Shown in pieces: positions 15,868 to 24,790 of a stretch of 64,000 bases of DNA. Source of the stretch: Aquabacterium olei (GTDB taxonomy: Bacteria > Pseudomonadota > Gammaproteobacteria > Burkholderiales > Burkholderiaceae_C). The position numbers and the translations under genes are program-made. The stretch spans positions 558,001 to 622,000 of the forward strand of contig NZ_CP029210.1 in assembly GCF_003100395.1 (NCBI RefSeq), written 5' to 3'. Each line of letters starts with the position of its first letter. The stretch's first letter is position 1. Below the pieces are notes generated by a model. The model ran no database searches and was not told where the DNA came from. It saw only the letters and a program-made list of their open reading frames with translations.

Positions 15868-16647
15868 CTAGACGCTGACGCAGCACTGGTCGTCGTGGCC
15901 GTCGGCTTCGCCCTTGTAGGCGTGCCCGCGTGCGTTGCTCACCACACGGGTGACGCCACCGGCGTGGGGCACGAGGTAGTCGTGCCGGCAATGCAGATGG
16001 CCGTGCAGCCAGAGTTGCGCGCCGGCCAGCAGGTGGTCGTCGGCATTGCAGAAGCTCGCGGTGCCGGGCTGGCGGCCGTAGCGCGGATCGGCGCTGCGCA
16101 GGCTGGGGCCGAAGTGGGTGATCACCACGGTGACATCCCACGGGTCGGCCTCGGTGGGCTGTCGCGCCAGTTCGGTGGCCAGCCAGTCTCGGCAGCGCAG
16201 GCCCTCTTCGCGCACGGCGACCGGGTCGAACGGCGCGCCCCCGCGCGTGGACTGCATGACGCGGACGAAGTAGGTCGCGGCGCGCATCGCGCGGGGCCGC
16301 TCCTTCTCGCCGAAGAGATCAAAGTCGCACCAGCGGGTGGTGCCGACAAAGCGCACGCGGCGGCCGTCGGGCGCGCGCAGCACGATGGATTCACGCTCCA
16401 GCAGGCGCAGGCCGAGCTCGGTGCAGCGCGCGCGCAGGCCGCTCAGGGCCTCGTCCACATCGCGGCGGTCGAACTCGTGGTTGCCGGGCACGAACAGCAC
16501 CGGCACCGGCCAGTTCTTGAAGTGCGAGAGCCCGGCCCAGGTGCTGTCGACATCGCCGGCCAGCACGAGCAGGTCGGCGCCCGGGGCGGGCCGGGGCGCG
16601 TAGACCTCGGTCTCGAGGTGCAGATCGGACAGGAGCTGGATCTTCAC
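15868..16647 (-). CDS. Metallophosphoesterase
   Basis: Calcineurin-like phosphoesterase of about 259 residues, cytoplasmic. Metal-site motifs are clear: LLSDLHLE (D-x-H), VLAGDVDSTW (G-D), VPGNHEFD (G-N-H-E), VVITHFGPS and WLHGHLHCRHDYLV (GHxH). The substrate is unknown; relatives hydrolyse phosphodiesters or cyclic nucleotides. I take the GTG at 16647, which begins directly with the conserved KIQLLSDLHLE; an upstream GTG at 16671 would add eight residues. Neither has a strong ribosome site. The gene follows a YecA gene on the same strand after 51 bases. Confidence 0.85.
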   Translation of the reverse strand: MKIQLLSDLHLETEVYAPRPAPGADLLVLAGDVDSTWAGLSHFKNWPVPVLFVPGNHEFDRRDVDEALSGLRARCTELGLRLLERESIVLRAPDGRRVRFVGTTRWCDFDLFGEKERPRAMRAATYFVRVMQSTRGGAPFDPVAVREEGLRCRDWLATELARQPTEADPWDVTVVITHFGPSLRSADPRYGRQPGTASFCNADDHLLAGAQLWLHGHLHCRHDYLVPHAGGVTRVVSNARGHAYKGEADGHDDQCCVSV

Positions 16648-16698
16648 GGGCGTGACGGGGCCGCTGCGCACCGGCGCTGGCGGCCGGGGTGCGTCAGG

Positions 16699-17418
16699 TC
16701 AGTTCGCGCCGTGGCACTGCTTGTACTTGCGGCCGCTGCCGCAGGGGCAGGGGTCATTGCGGCCGACCTTGGGCTGGTCGCGCACGACGGTCTCGACCTT
16801 GGTGCGCTCCGCAATGCCGATCTGGGCCAGGTCGACCACGTCGAACACCAGCGCCTCGATGCCTTCATCGAGGTTGCGCAGCGGGTGCTCCTCGTCCAGC
16901 GCCTTCGTCATCGCGCGCTGGGTCTCGTCCTGCTCGGGCAGATGGCGCCAGATGGAGTCGAGCAGATCGGGCACGCCGGGCAGGGCGGCTTCTTCCAGCT
17001 GCGGGAAGTTGGCCAAAGCCCATTCGAAGCCGGCGGCCCAGTAGCCCAGGCCCTCCATGGCGTCCTTGCCCTCGAGCGCCTTGCCGTCTTCGTCTTCCAT
17101 CATCGGCACCAGCGGGTCGAACCAGCCGTCTTCCAGGATGCCGCGCAGCATTTCGTCCTTGCGCCGCGTGATCAGCGTGATCAGGCGGTTGTGCTGGGCC
17201 TCGCTCCAGCCTTCGATGCCGCCCTCGGGCATGCCTTCGGTGCCGAAGATCGGGGGCAGCCACTGCTCGGGTTCGAGCATCACCGGCTGCACCAGCACAC
17301 CGGCCAGGTAGCCGTCGAGGATCACCGCATCCACGGTTTCATACGGGGCCGGCACGGCAGCCAGCAGCTCGTCGATCTCGTTGATCTCGGCGTCGGTCAG
17401 CGGAGGCGGGGTCTTCAT
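16699..17418 (-). CDS. YecA family protein with C-terminal SEC-C zinc motif
   Basis: A 239-residue cytoplasmic protein of the UPF0149/YecA family. The helical N-terminal domain is [17 protein letters not shown] with [11 protein letters not shown]. The last 20 residues are a SEC-C metal-binding motif ([20 protein letters not shown]), as in SecA and several ribosome- or chaperone-associated proteins. YecA binds metal and interacts with ribosomes in E. coli; whether this homologue does so is inference. It is followed on the same strand by the phosphoesterase gene. Confidence 0.88.
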   Translation of the reverse strand: MKTPPPLTDAEINEIDELLAAVPAPYETVDAVILDGYLAGVLVQPVMLEPEQWLPPIFGTEGMPEGGIEGWSEAQHNRLITLITRRKDEMLRGILEDGWFDPLVPMMEDEDGKALEGKDAMEGLGYWAAGFEWALANFPQLEEAALPGVPDLLDSIWRHLPEQDETQRAMTKALDEEHPLRNLDEGIEALVFDVVDLAQIGIAERTKVETVVRDQPKVGRNDPCPCGSGRKYKQCHGAN

Positions 17419-17486
17419 CTTGGTTCAGTCCGGTGCGGTGTCAAACCCGCATTGTGCCCGCCAACGGCCGACTTGCGGAGTCCCAG

Positions 17487-17514
17487 AAAAAAGGCGAGAC
17501 CGGGGTCTCGCCTT
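17487..17514 (-). terminator. Rho-independent terminator of prpE
   Basis: On the minus strand: GGCGAGAC, loop CCCG, GTCTCGCC, then TTTTTT. It lies 74 bases beyond the prpE stop and before the yecA start, so it separates the two transcripts. The AA/TT flanks can extend the stem. Confidence 0.85.
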
Positions 17515-17587
17515 CAGGTCCCGGGCCGGTCGGGCGCCCAGGGTTGTGTAATGGCGGCCAGCAAGGCGCCTGGGGCAACGGCGTCCG

Positions 17588-19492
17588 TCAGCCCCGCACC
17601 TCGCTGACCGCGTCCTGCAACTGTTGCAAGGCGGTCGGGTCTTCGATCGTGGTCAGGTCGCCGGTGGCCCGGCCTTCGCACACCGCCTGGATGGCGCGGC
17701 GCAGCAGCTTGCCCGAGCGGGTCTTGGGCAGCACGTTGACGAAATCGACGCGGGCCGGGCGGGCCACGGCGCCCAACTGGCGGTCCACGGTCTGCATGAT
17801 CTCGGCCTCGAGCGCCTGGCGCAGTGCGGGCGAGGCGGTGCGCGACGGGTCACGCGCCACGACGAAGGCCCGTGCCACCTGGCCCTTGAGCTGGTCGGCC
17901 ACGCCCACCACGGCCACCTCGGCCACGCCGGCATGGCTGCTCACGGCTTCCTCGATCTCACGGGTGCCCAGGCGGTGGCCGGCCACGTTGATCACGTCGT
18001 CGGTGCGGCCGAGGATGAAGTAGTAGCCGTCGGCGTCGCGCAGGCCCCAGTCGAAGGTGTTGTAGACCGGCTTGTGCGGGAAGGTGCTCCAGTAGGTCTT
18101 GACGTAGCGGTCGTCGTCCCCCCACACGGTCTGCAGGCAGCCGGGCGGCAGCGGGTAGCCGATGGTCAGCACGCCCTTGCGATTCGGCTCCGTCAGTTCG
18201 GCGCCGGTCTGGTCGTCCAGGAGCTTCACGTCGTAGCCGGGCATGGGGATGCCGGGCGAGCCCAGGCGGGTCTTGGCATCGGGGTCGATGCCGCGCGCCA
18301 GGCTCAGGATGGGCCAGCCCGTCTCGGTCTGCCAGTAGTTGTCGACGATGGGCTTGCCGATGGCCTCGCCGATCCAGGCGGCCGTGGGCTCGTCCAGCGG
18401 CTCGCCGGCCAGGAAGAGGTGGCGCAGGCTGCTCAGGTCATGTCGGCGCAGGCACTCCGGGTCCTGCTTTTTCAGCACGCGCACGGCGGTCGGCGCCGAG
18501 AACATGACGCTCACCTTGTACTTCTCGACCAGCGACCACCAGATGGCGGCATCCGGCCGGATCGGCAGGCCTTCGTAGACGATGGTGGCCATGCCGGCGA
18601 TCAGGGGGCCGTAGACGATGTAGCTGTGGCCCACAACCCAGCCGATGTCGCTGGTGCAGAAGAAGACCTCGCCGGGCTTGCCGCAGTAGATCTGCGCCAT
18701 CGAGGTGGCCAGCGCCACGGTGTAGCCGCCGGTGTCACGCTGCACGCCCTTGGGCTTGCCGGTGGTGCCGCTGGTGTAGAGCGTGTAGCTGGGGTGCTCG
18801 GATGGCACCCAGGTGCAGGGCACCTGCGCGTCGAGCACGGCCTCGCGGGCCTGGGCAAAGTCCACATCGCGCGGGGCGGTCATGCTGGCCTCGGCCAGAC
18901 CGCGGTTGATCAGCAGCACGTGCGGCACGCTGTGGCTGCACTGGGCCAGGGCCTCGTCCAGCAGCGGCTTGTAGGGGATGACCTTGCCGCCACGCGAGCC
19001 GGCATCGGCGGTGACCACGACCGTGGGGCGCGCGTCGTCGATGCGGCTGGCGAGCGCGTGGCTGGCAAAGCCGCCGAACACCACCGAGTGGATGGCACCC
19101 AGGCGCACCGTGGCCAGCATGGCGATCACGGCCTCGGGGATCATGGGCATGTAGAGCAGCACGCGGTCACCTTTGGTGACGCCCAGGCCCTGCAGCACGG
19201 CGGCCATGCGCTGCACCTCGGTGTGCAGCTGGCCGAAGGTCAGCGTTTCTTCGCGACCGGTTTCGGTGGAGACGTGGATCAGCGCCGGTTGATCGGGCTG
19301 CGTGGCCGCATGGCGGTCGACCGCGTTGTGGCACAGGTTGGTTTCGCCGCCGACGAACCACTGTGCAAACGGCGGGTTGGCCGTGTCGCACACCAGATCG
19401 AACGGTGTGTGCCAGTCGATGCGGGCGGCCTGTTCGCGCCAGAAGGCGTCACGGTCGTCCACCGACCGCCGGTACAGGGCGGCGTAATCCAT
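17588..19492 (-). CDS. prpE: Propionate--CoA ligase PrpE
   Basis: AMP-forming short-chain acyl-CoA synthetase of 634 residues that activates propionate (and less well acetate) to the CoA ester. The adenylate core YTLYTSGTTGKPKG is around residues 235-248. The PrpE-type stretch is GHSYIVYGPLIAGM, with the motif YWQTETGWP. The C-terminal KTRSGKLLRR (about residues 587-596) contains the lysine that Pat-type acetyltransferases modify in this enzyme family. Its N-terminus lacks the longer Acs extension. A Pat-like acyltransferase and a deacetylase-family gene occur later in the window, but no prpBCD. It is followed by a clear terminator. Confidence 0.92.
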   Translation of the reverse strand: MDYAALYRRSVDDRDAFWREQAARIDWHTPFDLVCDTANPPFAQWFVGGETNLCHNAVDRHAATQPDQPALIHVSTETGREETLTFGQLHTEVQRMAAVLQGLGVTKGDRVLLYMPMIPEAVIAMLATVRLGAIHSVVFGGFASHALASRIDDARPTVVVTADAGSRGGKVIPYKPLLDEALAQCSHSVPHVLLINRGLAEASMTAPRDVDFAQAREAVLDAQVPCTWVPSEHPSYTLYTSGTTGKPKGVQRDTGGYTVALATSMAQIYCGKPGEVFFCTSDIGWVVGHSYIVYGPLIAGMATIVYEGLPIRPDAAIWWSLVEKYKVSVMFSAPTAVRVLKKQDPECLRRHDLSSLRHLFLAGEPLDEPTAAWIGEAIGKPIVDNYWQTETGWPILSLARGIDPDAKTRLGSPGIPMPGYDVKLLDDQTGAELTEPNRKGVLTIGYPLPPGCLQTVWGDDDRYVKTYWSTFPHKPVYNTFDWGLRDADGYYFILGRTDDVINVAGHRLGTREIEEAVSSHAGVAEVAVVGVADQLKGQVARAFVVARDPSRTASPALRQALEAEIMQTVDRQLGAVARPARVDFVNVLPKTRSGKLLRRAIQAVCEGRATGDLTTIEDPTALQQLQDAVSEVRG

Positions 19493-19727
19493 GCTGGGGT
19501 CTCCTTGGTACCGAAGTGTGTTCGGCTTGTTCTGGGGTGCGGGCCCTTGTGGTGGCCCGGGAGCCGATGGTAGCCAAGCGTTTTCCGCAATCGAGACGGG
19601 GAAACCCGGGACTGCGTGGTCCCCGCCGGTACACGTGGCCGGCAGTCCATCCGGACCGCATGGGCGTCAAGCCGGCGTCACGGCCGGCGGCCAGCATGCC
19701 GGGATCCCTCCACCTCTGAAGCCCACG

Positions 19728-21371
19728 ATGTCCGATTCGAAGCACCCCCGTCGCCTGTTCCTGCAGTCCTCTGCCCTGACCCTCGGCTCGGCCGCGCTGG
19801 TTCGCCCCAGCTGGGCGGCCGGTGCACCCGCCCTCATCACCTCGGACGCCGTGCGCCCCGTGGCGGCGCAGGGCCTGCAGCTGGGTGACCCCACCCAGGG
19901 CGCCACGCTGCTGTGGAGCCGCGCCGACCGGGCCTCGCGCATGATCGTCGAGTGGTCGCTCGACGAGTTCTTCCGCAAGAGCCGCCGCATCATCGGCCCG
20001 TACGCGCTGGAAGAAACCGACTTCACGGCCCGCCAGGATCTGGTCGGCCTGCCCGCTGGCCGCGACGTGTTCGTGCGCGTGCAGTTCCAGGGCCTGGACA
20101 ACAGCCGCGCGATGAGCGAGCCGGTGCTGGGCCGTTTCAGCGTGCCCTCGACCCGCCCGCGCGACCTGCGCTTCGTGTGGGGCGGCGACACGGCCGGCCA
20201 GGGCTGGGGCATCAACCCGGCCTTCGGCGGCATGAAGATCTACGAGGCCATGCGCCAGCGTCAGCCGCAGTTCTTCCTGCACAGCGGCGACACCATCTAC
20301 GCCGACGGCCCGATCAAGGAGTCGGTGACGGCCGAGAACGGGCAGCTGTGGACCAACATCGTCACGCCCGAAGTGGCCAAGGTCGCCGAGACGCTGGACG
20401 AATTCCGCGGCCGCTACCGCTACAACCTGCTGGACGAGAACGTGCGCCGCTTCAACGCCGAAGTGCCGCAGATCTGGCAGTGGGACGACCACGAGGTCAC
20501 CAACAACTGGTCGGACGCCAAGGACCTGTCGGCCGACGCCCGCTACACCGAGAAGAACGTGCCGCTGCTGACGGCCCGCGGCACGCGCGCCTTCCTGGAT
20601 TACGCACCGATGCGGCCGTTCTCGGCGGTGGAGTCGCAGCGCGTGTACCGCAAGCTGTCGCACGGCCCGCAGCTCGACGTGTTCGTGATCGACATGCGCA
20701 GCTACCGGGGCCCCAACACCCACAACCGCCAGACCGAAGCTGGGCCGGACACCGCCATCCTGGGCCGCGAGCAGATCGAGTGGCTCAAGGCCGAGCTGAA
20801 GAAGTCCCGCGCAACGTGGAAGGTGATCGCCTCCGACATGCCGCTGGGCCTGCAGATCGGCGACGGCAAGGACGCCCAGGGCCGCGCGCGCTGGGAAGGC
20901 CCGGCCAACGGCGATGGCGCTGCGCTTGGCCGCGAGCTCGAGATCGCCGAGGTGCTGCGCTTCATCAAGCACGAGCGCGTGCGCAACACGGTGTGGCTGA
21001 CGGCCGACGTGCACTACTGCGCCGCCCACCGCTACGAGCCGGCCAAGGCGCAGTTCCAGGATTTCGAGCCGTTCTGGGAATTCGTGGCCGGCCCGCTGAA
21101 CGCCGGCACCTTCGGCCCCAACGCGCTGGACAACACCTTTGGTCCGCAGGTGGTGTTCCAGAAGGCGCCGCCGGTCGGTCAGGCCAACCTGTCGCCGTTT
21201 GCCGGCCTGCAGTTCTTCGGCGAGGTCAACATCGACCGCCACTCGCATGCGCTGACGGTCGACTTCCGTGACATCGACGGCGTGTCGATCTTCAGCAAGA
21301 CGCTGCAGCCGGTGCGCGGGCCGTTCGGCCAGGGCTTTTTCGACCGCGACGACGATCGCTCGGAGGGCTGA
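19728..21371 (+). CDS. PhoD-like alkaline phosphatase
   Basis: Periplasmic phosphatase or phosphodiesterase of 547 residues with a Tat signal (KHPRRLFLQSSALTLGSAAL). The N-terminal PhoD beta domain (LQLGDPTQGATLLWSRAD) precedes the metallophosphoesterase-like core: LRFVWGGDTAGQGWG, LHSGDTIYADGP, WDDHEVTNNWSD, DMRSYRGPN, and TADVHYCAAHRYEP near the C-terminus. These are the Ca/Fe-binding PhoD motifs. It opens 235 bases from the divergent prpE gene. No Pho-box was recognised by eye. It probably releases phosphate from organic esters. Confidence 0.9.
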   Translation: MSDSKHPRRLFLQSSALTLGSAALVRPSWAAGAPALITSDAVRPVAAQGLQLGDPTQGATLLWSRADRASRMIVEWSLDEFFRKSRRIIGPYALEETDFTARQDLVGLPAGRDVFVRVQFQGLDNSRAMSEPVLGRFSVPSTRPRDLRFVWGGDTAGQGWGINPAFGGMKIYEAMRQRQPQFFLHSGDTIYADGPIKESVTAENGQLWTNIVTPEVAKVAETLDEFRGRYRYNLLDENVRRFNAEVPQIWQWDDHEVTNNWSDAKDLSADARYTEKNVPLLTARGTRAFLDYAPMRPFSAVESQRVYRKLSHGPQLDVFVIDMRSYRGPNTHNRQTEAGPDTAILGREQIEWLKAELKKSRATWKVIASDMPLGLQIGDGKDAQGRARWEGPANGDGAALGRELEIAEVLRFIKHERVRNTVWLTADVHYCAAHRYEPAKAQFQDFEPFWEFVAGPLNAGTFGPNALDNTFGPQVVFQKAPPVGQANLSPFAGLQFFGEVNIDRHSHALTVDFRDIDGVSIFSKTLQPVRGPFGQGFFDRDDDRSEG

Positions 21372-21392
21372 TGCCCGGCGGCGCGGGCCGTG

Positions 21393-21578
21393 TCAGATGA
21401 ACACGGCGGCGCGCCGCAGCACGAAGAACCCGACCACGCCCAGTGCGAGCACCACGCCCCACTGGGCGCACGTCATGGCGCGCTGGCGCCACACCGGCTG
21501 GCCGGTGAGCCGGAACAGGCCCATGCAGGCCAGAAAGCCGAGCACCAGAAAGAGGGCCGCCGTGCGGATCAGGACCAT
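21393..21578 (-). CDS. Small two-helix membrane protein downstream of lpxC
   Basis: A 61-residue hydrophobic protein with two probable membrane helices (LIRTAALFLVLGFLACMGLF and [19 protein letters not shown]). GAGG lies eight bases before the ATG at 21578, and the gene starts 16 bases after the lpxC stop on the same strand, which supports a real gene. Longer in-frame starts would run into lpxC. I do not recognise a family. The linkage suggests co-transcription with lpxC but says nothing firm about function. Confidence 0.6.
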   Translation of the reverse strand: MVLIRTAALFLVLGFLACMGLFRLTGQPVWRQRAMTCAQWGVVLALGVVGFFVLRRAAVFI

Positions 21579-21594
21579 GGCGCGCCCCTCGGCC

Positions 21595-22530
21595 TTACCA
21601 GGCCGGGGCCAGCTCGGCCAGACCGCGCGGGGCCTTGGCCTCGTCTTCGAAGCTGACGATTTCCCACGCGTCCTTCTCTGCCAGCAGCGCACGCAGCAGC
21701 TGGTTGTTCATCGCGTGGCCCGACTTGTAGGCCGTGTAGGCCGCCAGCAGCGGGTAGCCCACCACATACAGGTCGCCGATCGCGTCGAGGATCTTGTGCT
21801 TCACGAACTCGTCGTCGTAGCGCAGGCCGTCGGCGTTCAGCACGCGGTAGTCGTCCACCACGATGGCGTTGTCCATGCTGGCACCCAGTCCCAGGCCGCG
21901 CGAGCGCATCATCTCCACGTCTTTCGTGAAGCCGAAAGTGCGGGCACGGGCGATGTCGCGCTTGTACTGGCCAGCGCCGAAGTCGAACTCGACGCGCTGG
22001 CCGGTCTGGTCGACAGCGGGGTGGTCGAAGTCGATCTCGAAGGCAAGCTTGTAGCCGTGGTACGGCTCGAGGCGGGCCCACTTCAGCGTACGGCCTTCGC
22101 CGTCGCGCACCTCGACCGGGCGGGTCACGCGCAGGAATTTCTTGGGTGCCTTCTGCAGCTCGATGCCGGCGCTCTGCAGCAGGTAGACGAAGGCAGCCGA
22201 CGAGCCATCGAGGATGGGCACCTCTTCGGCAGTGATGTCCACATACAGGTTGTCGAGGCCCAGGCCGGCGCAGGCCGACATCAGGTGCTCGATGGTGTTG
22301 ACCTTGGGCGCACCCGGGTCACCGCCGGGCGAGATGGTGGTGGCCATGCGGCAGTCGCACACCGATTCCGGACGCACGGGGATGTCGACCGGCTGGGCCA
22401 GGTCCACCCGGCGGAACACGATGCCGGTGTTGGGCGCCGCGGGCCGCAGCGTCAGCTCGACGCGCTGCCCGCTGTGCAGGCCGACGCCCACGGCACGGGT
22501 CAGGGACTTGAGGGTGCGTTGTTGCAGCAT
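21595..22530 (-). CDS. lpxC: UDP-3-O-acyl-N-acetylglucosamine deacetylase LpxC
   Basis: Committed step of lipid A synthesis, a cytoplasmic zinc amidase of 311 residues. It begins [21 protein letters not shown]. The zinc ligands are in [10 protein letters not shown] (His), and in [17 protein letters not shown] (His and Asp). [14 protein letters not shown] supplies the catalytic His. Length matches the family. ATG 22530 gives the standard N-terminus; upstream codons do not look coding. In most relatives lpxC follows ftsZ in the division cluster; here its upstream neighbour is a PEP-CTERM gene. Confidence 0.97.
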   Translation of the reverse strand: MLQQRTLKSLTRAVGVGLHSGQRVELTLRPAAPNTGIVFRRVDLAQPVDIPVRPESVCDCRMATTISPGGDPGAPKVNTIEHLMSACAGLGLDNLYVDITAEEVPILDGSSAAFVYLLQSAGIELQKAPKKFLRVTRPVEVRDGEGRTLKWARLEPYHGYKLAFEIDFDHPAVDQTGQRVEFDFGAGQYKRDIARARTFGFTKDVEMMRSRGLGLGASMDNAIVVDDYRVLNADGLRYDDEFVKHKILDAIGDLYVVGYPLLAAYTAYKSGHAMNNQLLRALLAEKDAWEIVSFEDEAKAPRGLAELAPAW

Positions 22531-22631
22531 GGGCGCAATTATCGCGGCAGTGCAGCATCCGGGGCGTAAATCTGGGTGATGGCCTCCATTGATGCACGCT
22601 ATCCCGCGACCGAGCTGTCGCCTGCGCAACG

Positions 22632-22655
22632 AAAAAGCGGGCCGAAGCCCGCTTT
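22632..22655 (-). terminator. Rho-independent terminator of the PEP-CTERM gene
   Basis: On the minus strand: GCGGGC, loop TTCG, GCCCGC, then TTTTT. It lies 20 bases past the stop at 22675 and upstream of lpxC. Confidence 0.85.
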
Positions 22656-22674
22656 CAACGTGAGGCAGAAAGCC

Positions 22675-23451
22675 TTACTTGGCGATGCGGCGACGGGCGA
22701 TGCCACCCACCACAGCCAGACCCGCGAAGGTCAGCGCCCAGGTTTCGGGTTCGGGAACGGGGGCGGCGTAATCGACGGTCTGCGCAAACACCGAGGCACT
22801 GAAGCCGATGTCGCGCCCAGTGGCGCCGGTGGAAACAGTCAGCTTCTTGCCTGTCGCGGTCTCTTCGAACGAGAAGCCGAAGTCGTCGTCACCGTACCAG
22901 AAGCCGTTGCCCTGGGTGGACGCGGAGATGTTCCCGAGGTCGACATGCGTGGAACCGGTTACGGTGCCGTAGCCAGTGTAGGTAAGGAAAGTGCCGTTGC
23001 CGGCGCCCATGCCCAGCACGCTGGCGTCCCAGGTGACCGTCACCCTGGACCGGGCCGCCATGGAGAACACGCTGTTGAAGGATGCAGTCGCATAACCGGA
23101 GCCCCCCGCGGCACTGGTGGTCACGGATGCAGACACGTTCGTGGCAGATGCGGATGCGGATGCGGTGGCCGAGTCACTCGCAACATTGATCGACACCGAG
23201 GGGGAGGGGGTGGAGAGGTCGGATGCCCAATCCGAAACGGCGTTCGTTGACAACCATCCAACCAGCGGGTGCGGCACCAGATCATAGGCGCTGACCACCG
23301 CTTGTGCGAACGGAGAGTACGCCGTCACCGTTCCGGCGGTCGTGACCGCGATGTTCGAGATGGTGGACATGACGGACGACGTCGCGTGTGCCGCGCCGGC
23401 GGTCGCGAGTGCGAGCGTGCCGGCCAGGGCCAGTCGAGGGAATCGAGACAT
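22675..23451 (-). CDS. PEP-CTERM sorting domain protein, Ser/Ala/Thr-rich
   Basis: Secreted 258-residue protein. It has a Sec signal (MSRFPRLALAGTLALATAG, then AAHA) and a PEP-CTERM anchor (VPEPETWALTFAGLAVVGG then RRRIAK). The middle has a low-complexity Ser/Ala/Thr segment (SDSATASASASATNVSAS) that could be glycosylated or act as a spacer, followed by a beta-rich domain with GNGFWYGDDDFGFSFEE. AGG lies nine bases before ATG 23451. A longer in-frame upstream extension exists but lacks coding character. Predicted exosortase-sorted surface or biofilm-matrix protein; exact role unknown. Confidence 0.85.
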   Translation of the reverse strand: MSRFPRLALAGTLALATAGAAHATSSVMSTISNIAVTTAGTVTAYSPFAQAVVSAYDLVPHPLVGWLSTNAVSDWASDLSTPSPSVSINVASDSATASASASATNVSASVTTSAAGGSGYATASFNSVFSMAARSRVTVTWDASVLGMGAGNGTFLTYTGYGTVTGSTHVDLGNISASTQGNGFWYGDDDFGFSFEETATGKKLTVSTGATGRDIGFSASVFAQTVDYAAPVPEPETWALTFAGLAVVGGIARRRIAK

Positions 23452-23576
23452 TAAGAAATCCTGAGCAGCTTGTAGATGAGAGCCTCCGCGCGGGACTGCG
23501 CGCGCCGCCATCTTCACGTGTGGATTCCTCGGTGTCATTCCCTTACACGCGTTCCCCGACCCCGCGACCCCGGGGG

Positions 23577-24770
23577 TCACAGCATGTGCGTCCGGTCGCC
23601 GTGCTCGAAGCCGATCGCGTCGAACCAGGGTCCCTTCACGAAGCCGATCACCTTGAAGAGCTCGCCCATTTCGTGCTCGGCCACCAGCATCTGCAGGGCG
23701 GCGCGGGCCTTCAGCTGGTCGGCGGTGCAGGCCTCGCCGGTGCTGGCCAGTGCCTCGCCCAGCCCGCAGTTGGTCAGAAAGCGCCCCTGGCTGGTGTAAC
23801 CCAGTACCTCCCACCCGGCCTCCTGGCCGGCCAGCGCGATGCCGGTGAAGTTCACGTGGGCGGTGATGTCCTTGTGGCCCACGCTGCTCAGCGGATCAGG
23901 GTCCGACTGGTGCAGGTGGTGGCACATGAGCGTGCCGCCGTGGCGCTGGGGCAGGTAGTACTCGGACTCGGGGAAGCCGTAGTCGATGAAGAAGGCCGCG
24001 CCGCGCGCCATGCGCTGGGCCAGCGTGGCCACGAAGGCTTCGGCCTGGCCGTGGGTTTCCGTCACGGTGCCGGGCGGGTAGGTGCTGTCCGGGTGATCGG
24101 TGGGCGGGCGTGCGCCCTCCGGGGCGGGGCGGTCGGCCCAGGCAAAGCGCGGCACGTCGTCATCCGCTGTGGCGGCGTCGGCCAGCGCCACGCCGCGCTC
24201 CAGCCAGTGTTCGCCATTCCAGGTCAGCAGGTGCACCGGCATGGCGTCCAGCACCTCGTTGCCCACGATCACGCCCGTCAGTTCGTCGGGCAGGCTGTCG
24301 GCCCAGACCACCTTGTGGACCAGCGCGGGATGGGCCTTCAGCAGGCGCTGATGCTGGCGGTCGCGCAACGTGCCCGACAGGTCGACGATGGTGTAGCGGG
24401 TGATCCGATCACCCAGCTCGCCCAGCAGCTGCTCGGCCAGCGCGCCCGTGCCGGCGCCGAACTCCCACACCTCGGTGGTGCCGGTGGCCTCCAGCGCCTG
24501 GGCCACCTGGCGGGCCAGAAGCTGGCCGAACAACGGCGTCAATTCGGGGGCGGTCACGAAGTCGCTGCCGTCCTGCGGCATGCTGCCCAGCACCCGTCGG
24601 CCGCCCGTGTAATAGCCCAGCCCGGGCGCATACAACGCAAGTTCCATGAAGCGCTCGAAGCGCATCCACCCGCCCCGTGCGCGGATCTCGTGGGCGATCA
24701 GGCGGGCCAGCGGCTCGCTGGAGACGGGGGCGGCCACTACACTCTGGCCGGATGGGTTCGGGCGGTTCAT
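23577..24770 (-). CDS. Class I SAM-dependent methyltransferase, MidA/NDUFAF7 type
   Basis: A 397-residue cytoplasmic protein of the MidA (COG1565-like) family, whose mitochondrial member methylates a complex I subunit. Diagnostic segments are LIAHEIRARGGWMRFERFM and MELALYAPGLGYYTGG at the N-terminus. VWEFGAGTGALAEQLL is the SAM-binding motif I, and VGNEVLDAMPVH and FIDYGFPESEYY follow. ATG 24770 is preferred over an in-frame codon at 24803. The bacterial substrate is unknown. It is divergent from the SDR gene at 24791, with only 20 bases between starts, so the two promoters must lie inside or overlap the coding starts. Confidence 0.88.
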   Translation of the reverse strand: MNRPNPSGQSVVAAPVSSEPLARLIAHEIRARGGWMRFERFMELALYAPGLGYYTGGRRVLGSMPQDGSDFVTAPELTPLFGQLLARQVAQALEATGTTEVWEFGAGTGALAEQLLGELGDRITRYTIVDLSGTLRDRQHQRLLKAHPALVHKVVWADSLPDELTGVIVGNEVLDAMPVHLLTWNGEHWLERGVALADAATADDDVPRFAWADRPAPEGARPPTDHPDSTYPPGTVTETHGQAEAFVATLAQRMARGAAFFIDYGFPESEYYLPQRHGGTLMCHHLHQSDPDPLSSVGHKDITAHVNFTGIALAGQEAGWEVLGYTSQGRFLTNCGLGEALASTGEACTADQLKARAALQMLVAEHEMGELFKVIGFVKGPWFDAIGFEHGDRTHML

Positions 24771-24790
24771 CGCTGCATTGTAGAAAGTCC

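Noticed and set aside
17624..19573. 649-codon frame opposite prpE
   Set aside because: Antisense shadow; prpE motifs are unambiguous on the other strand.
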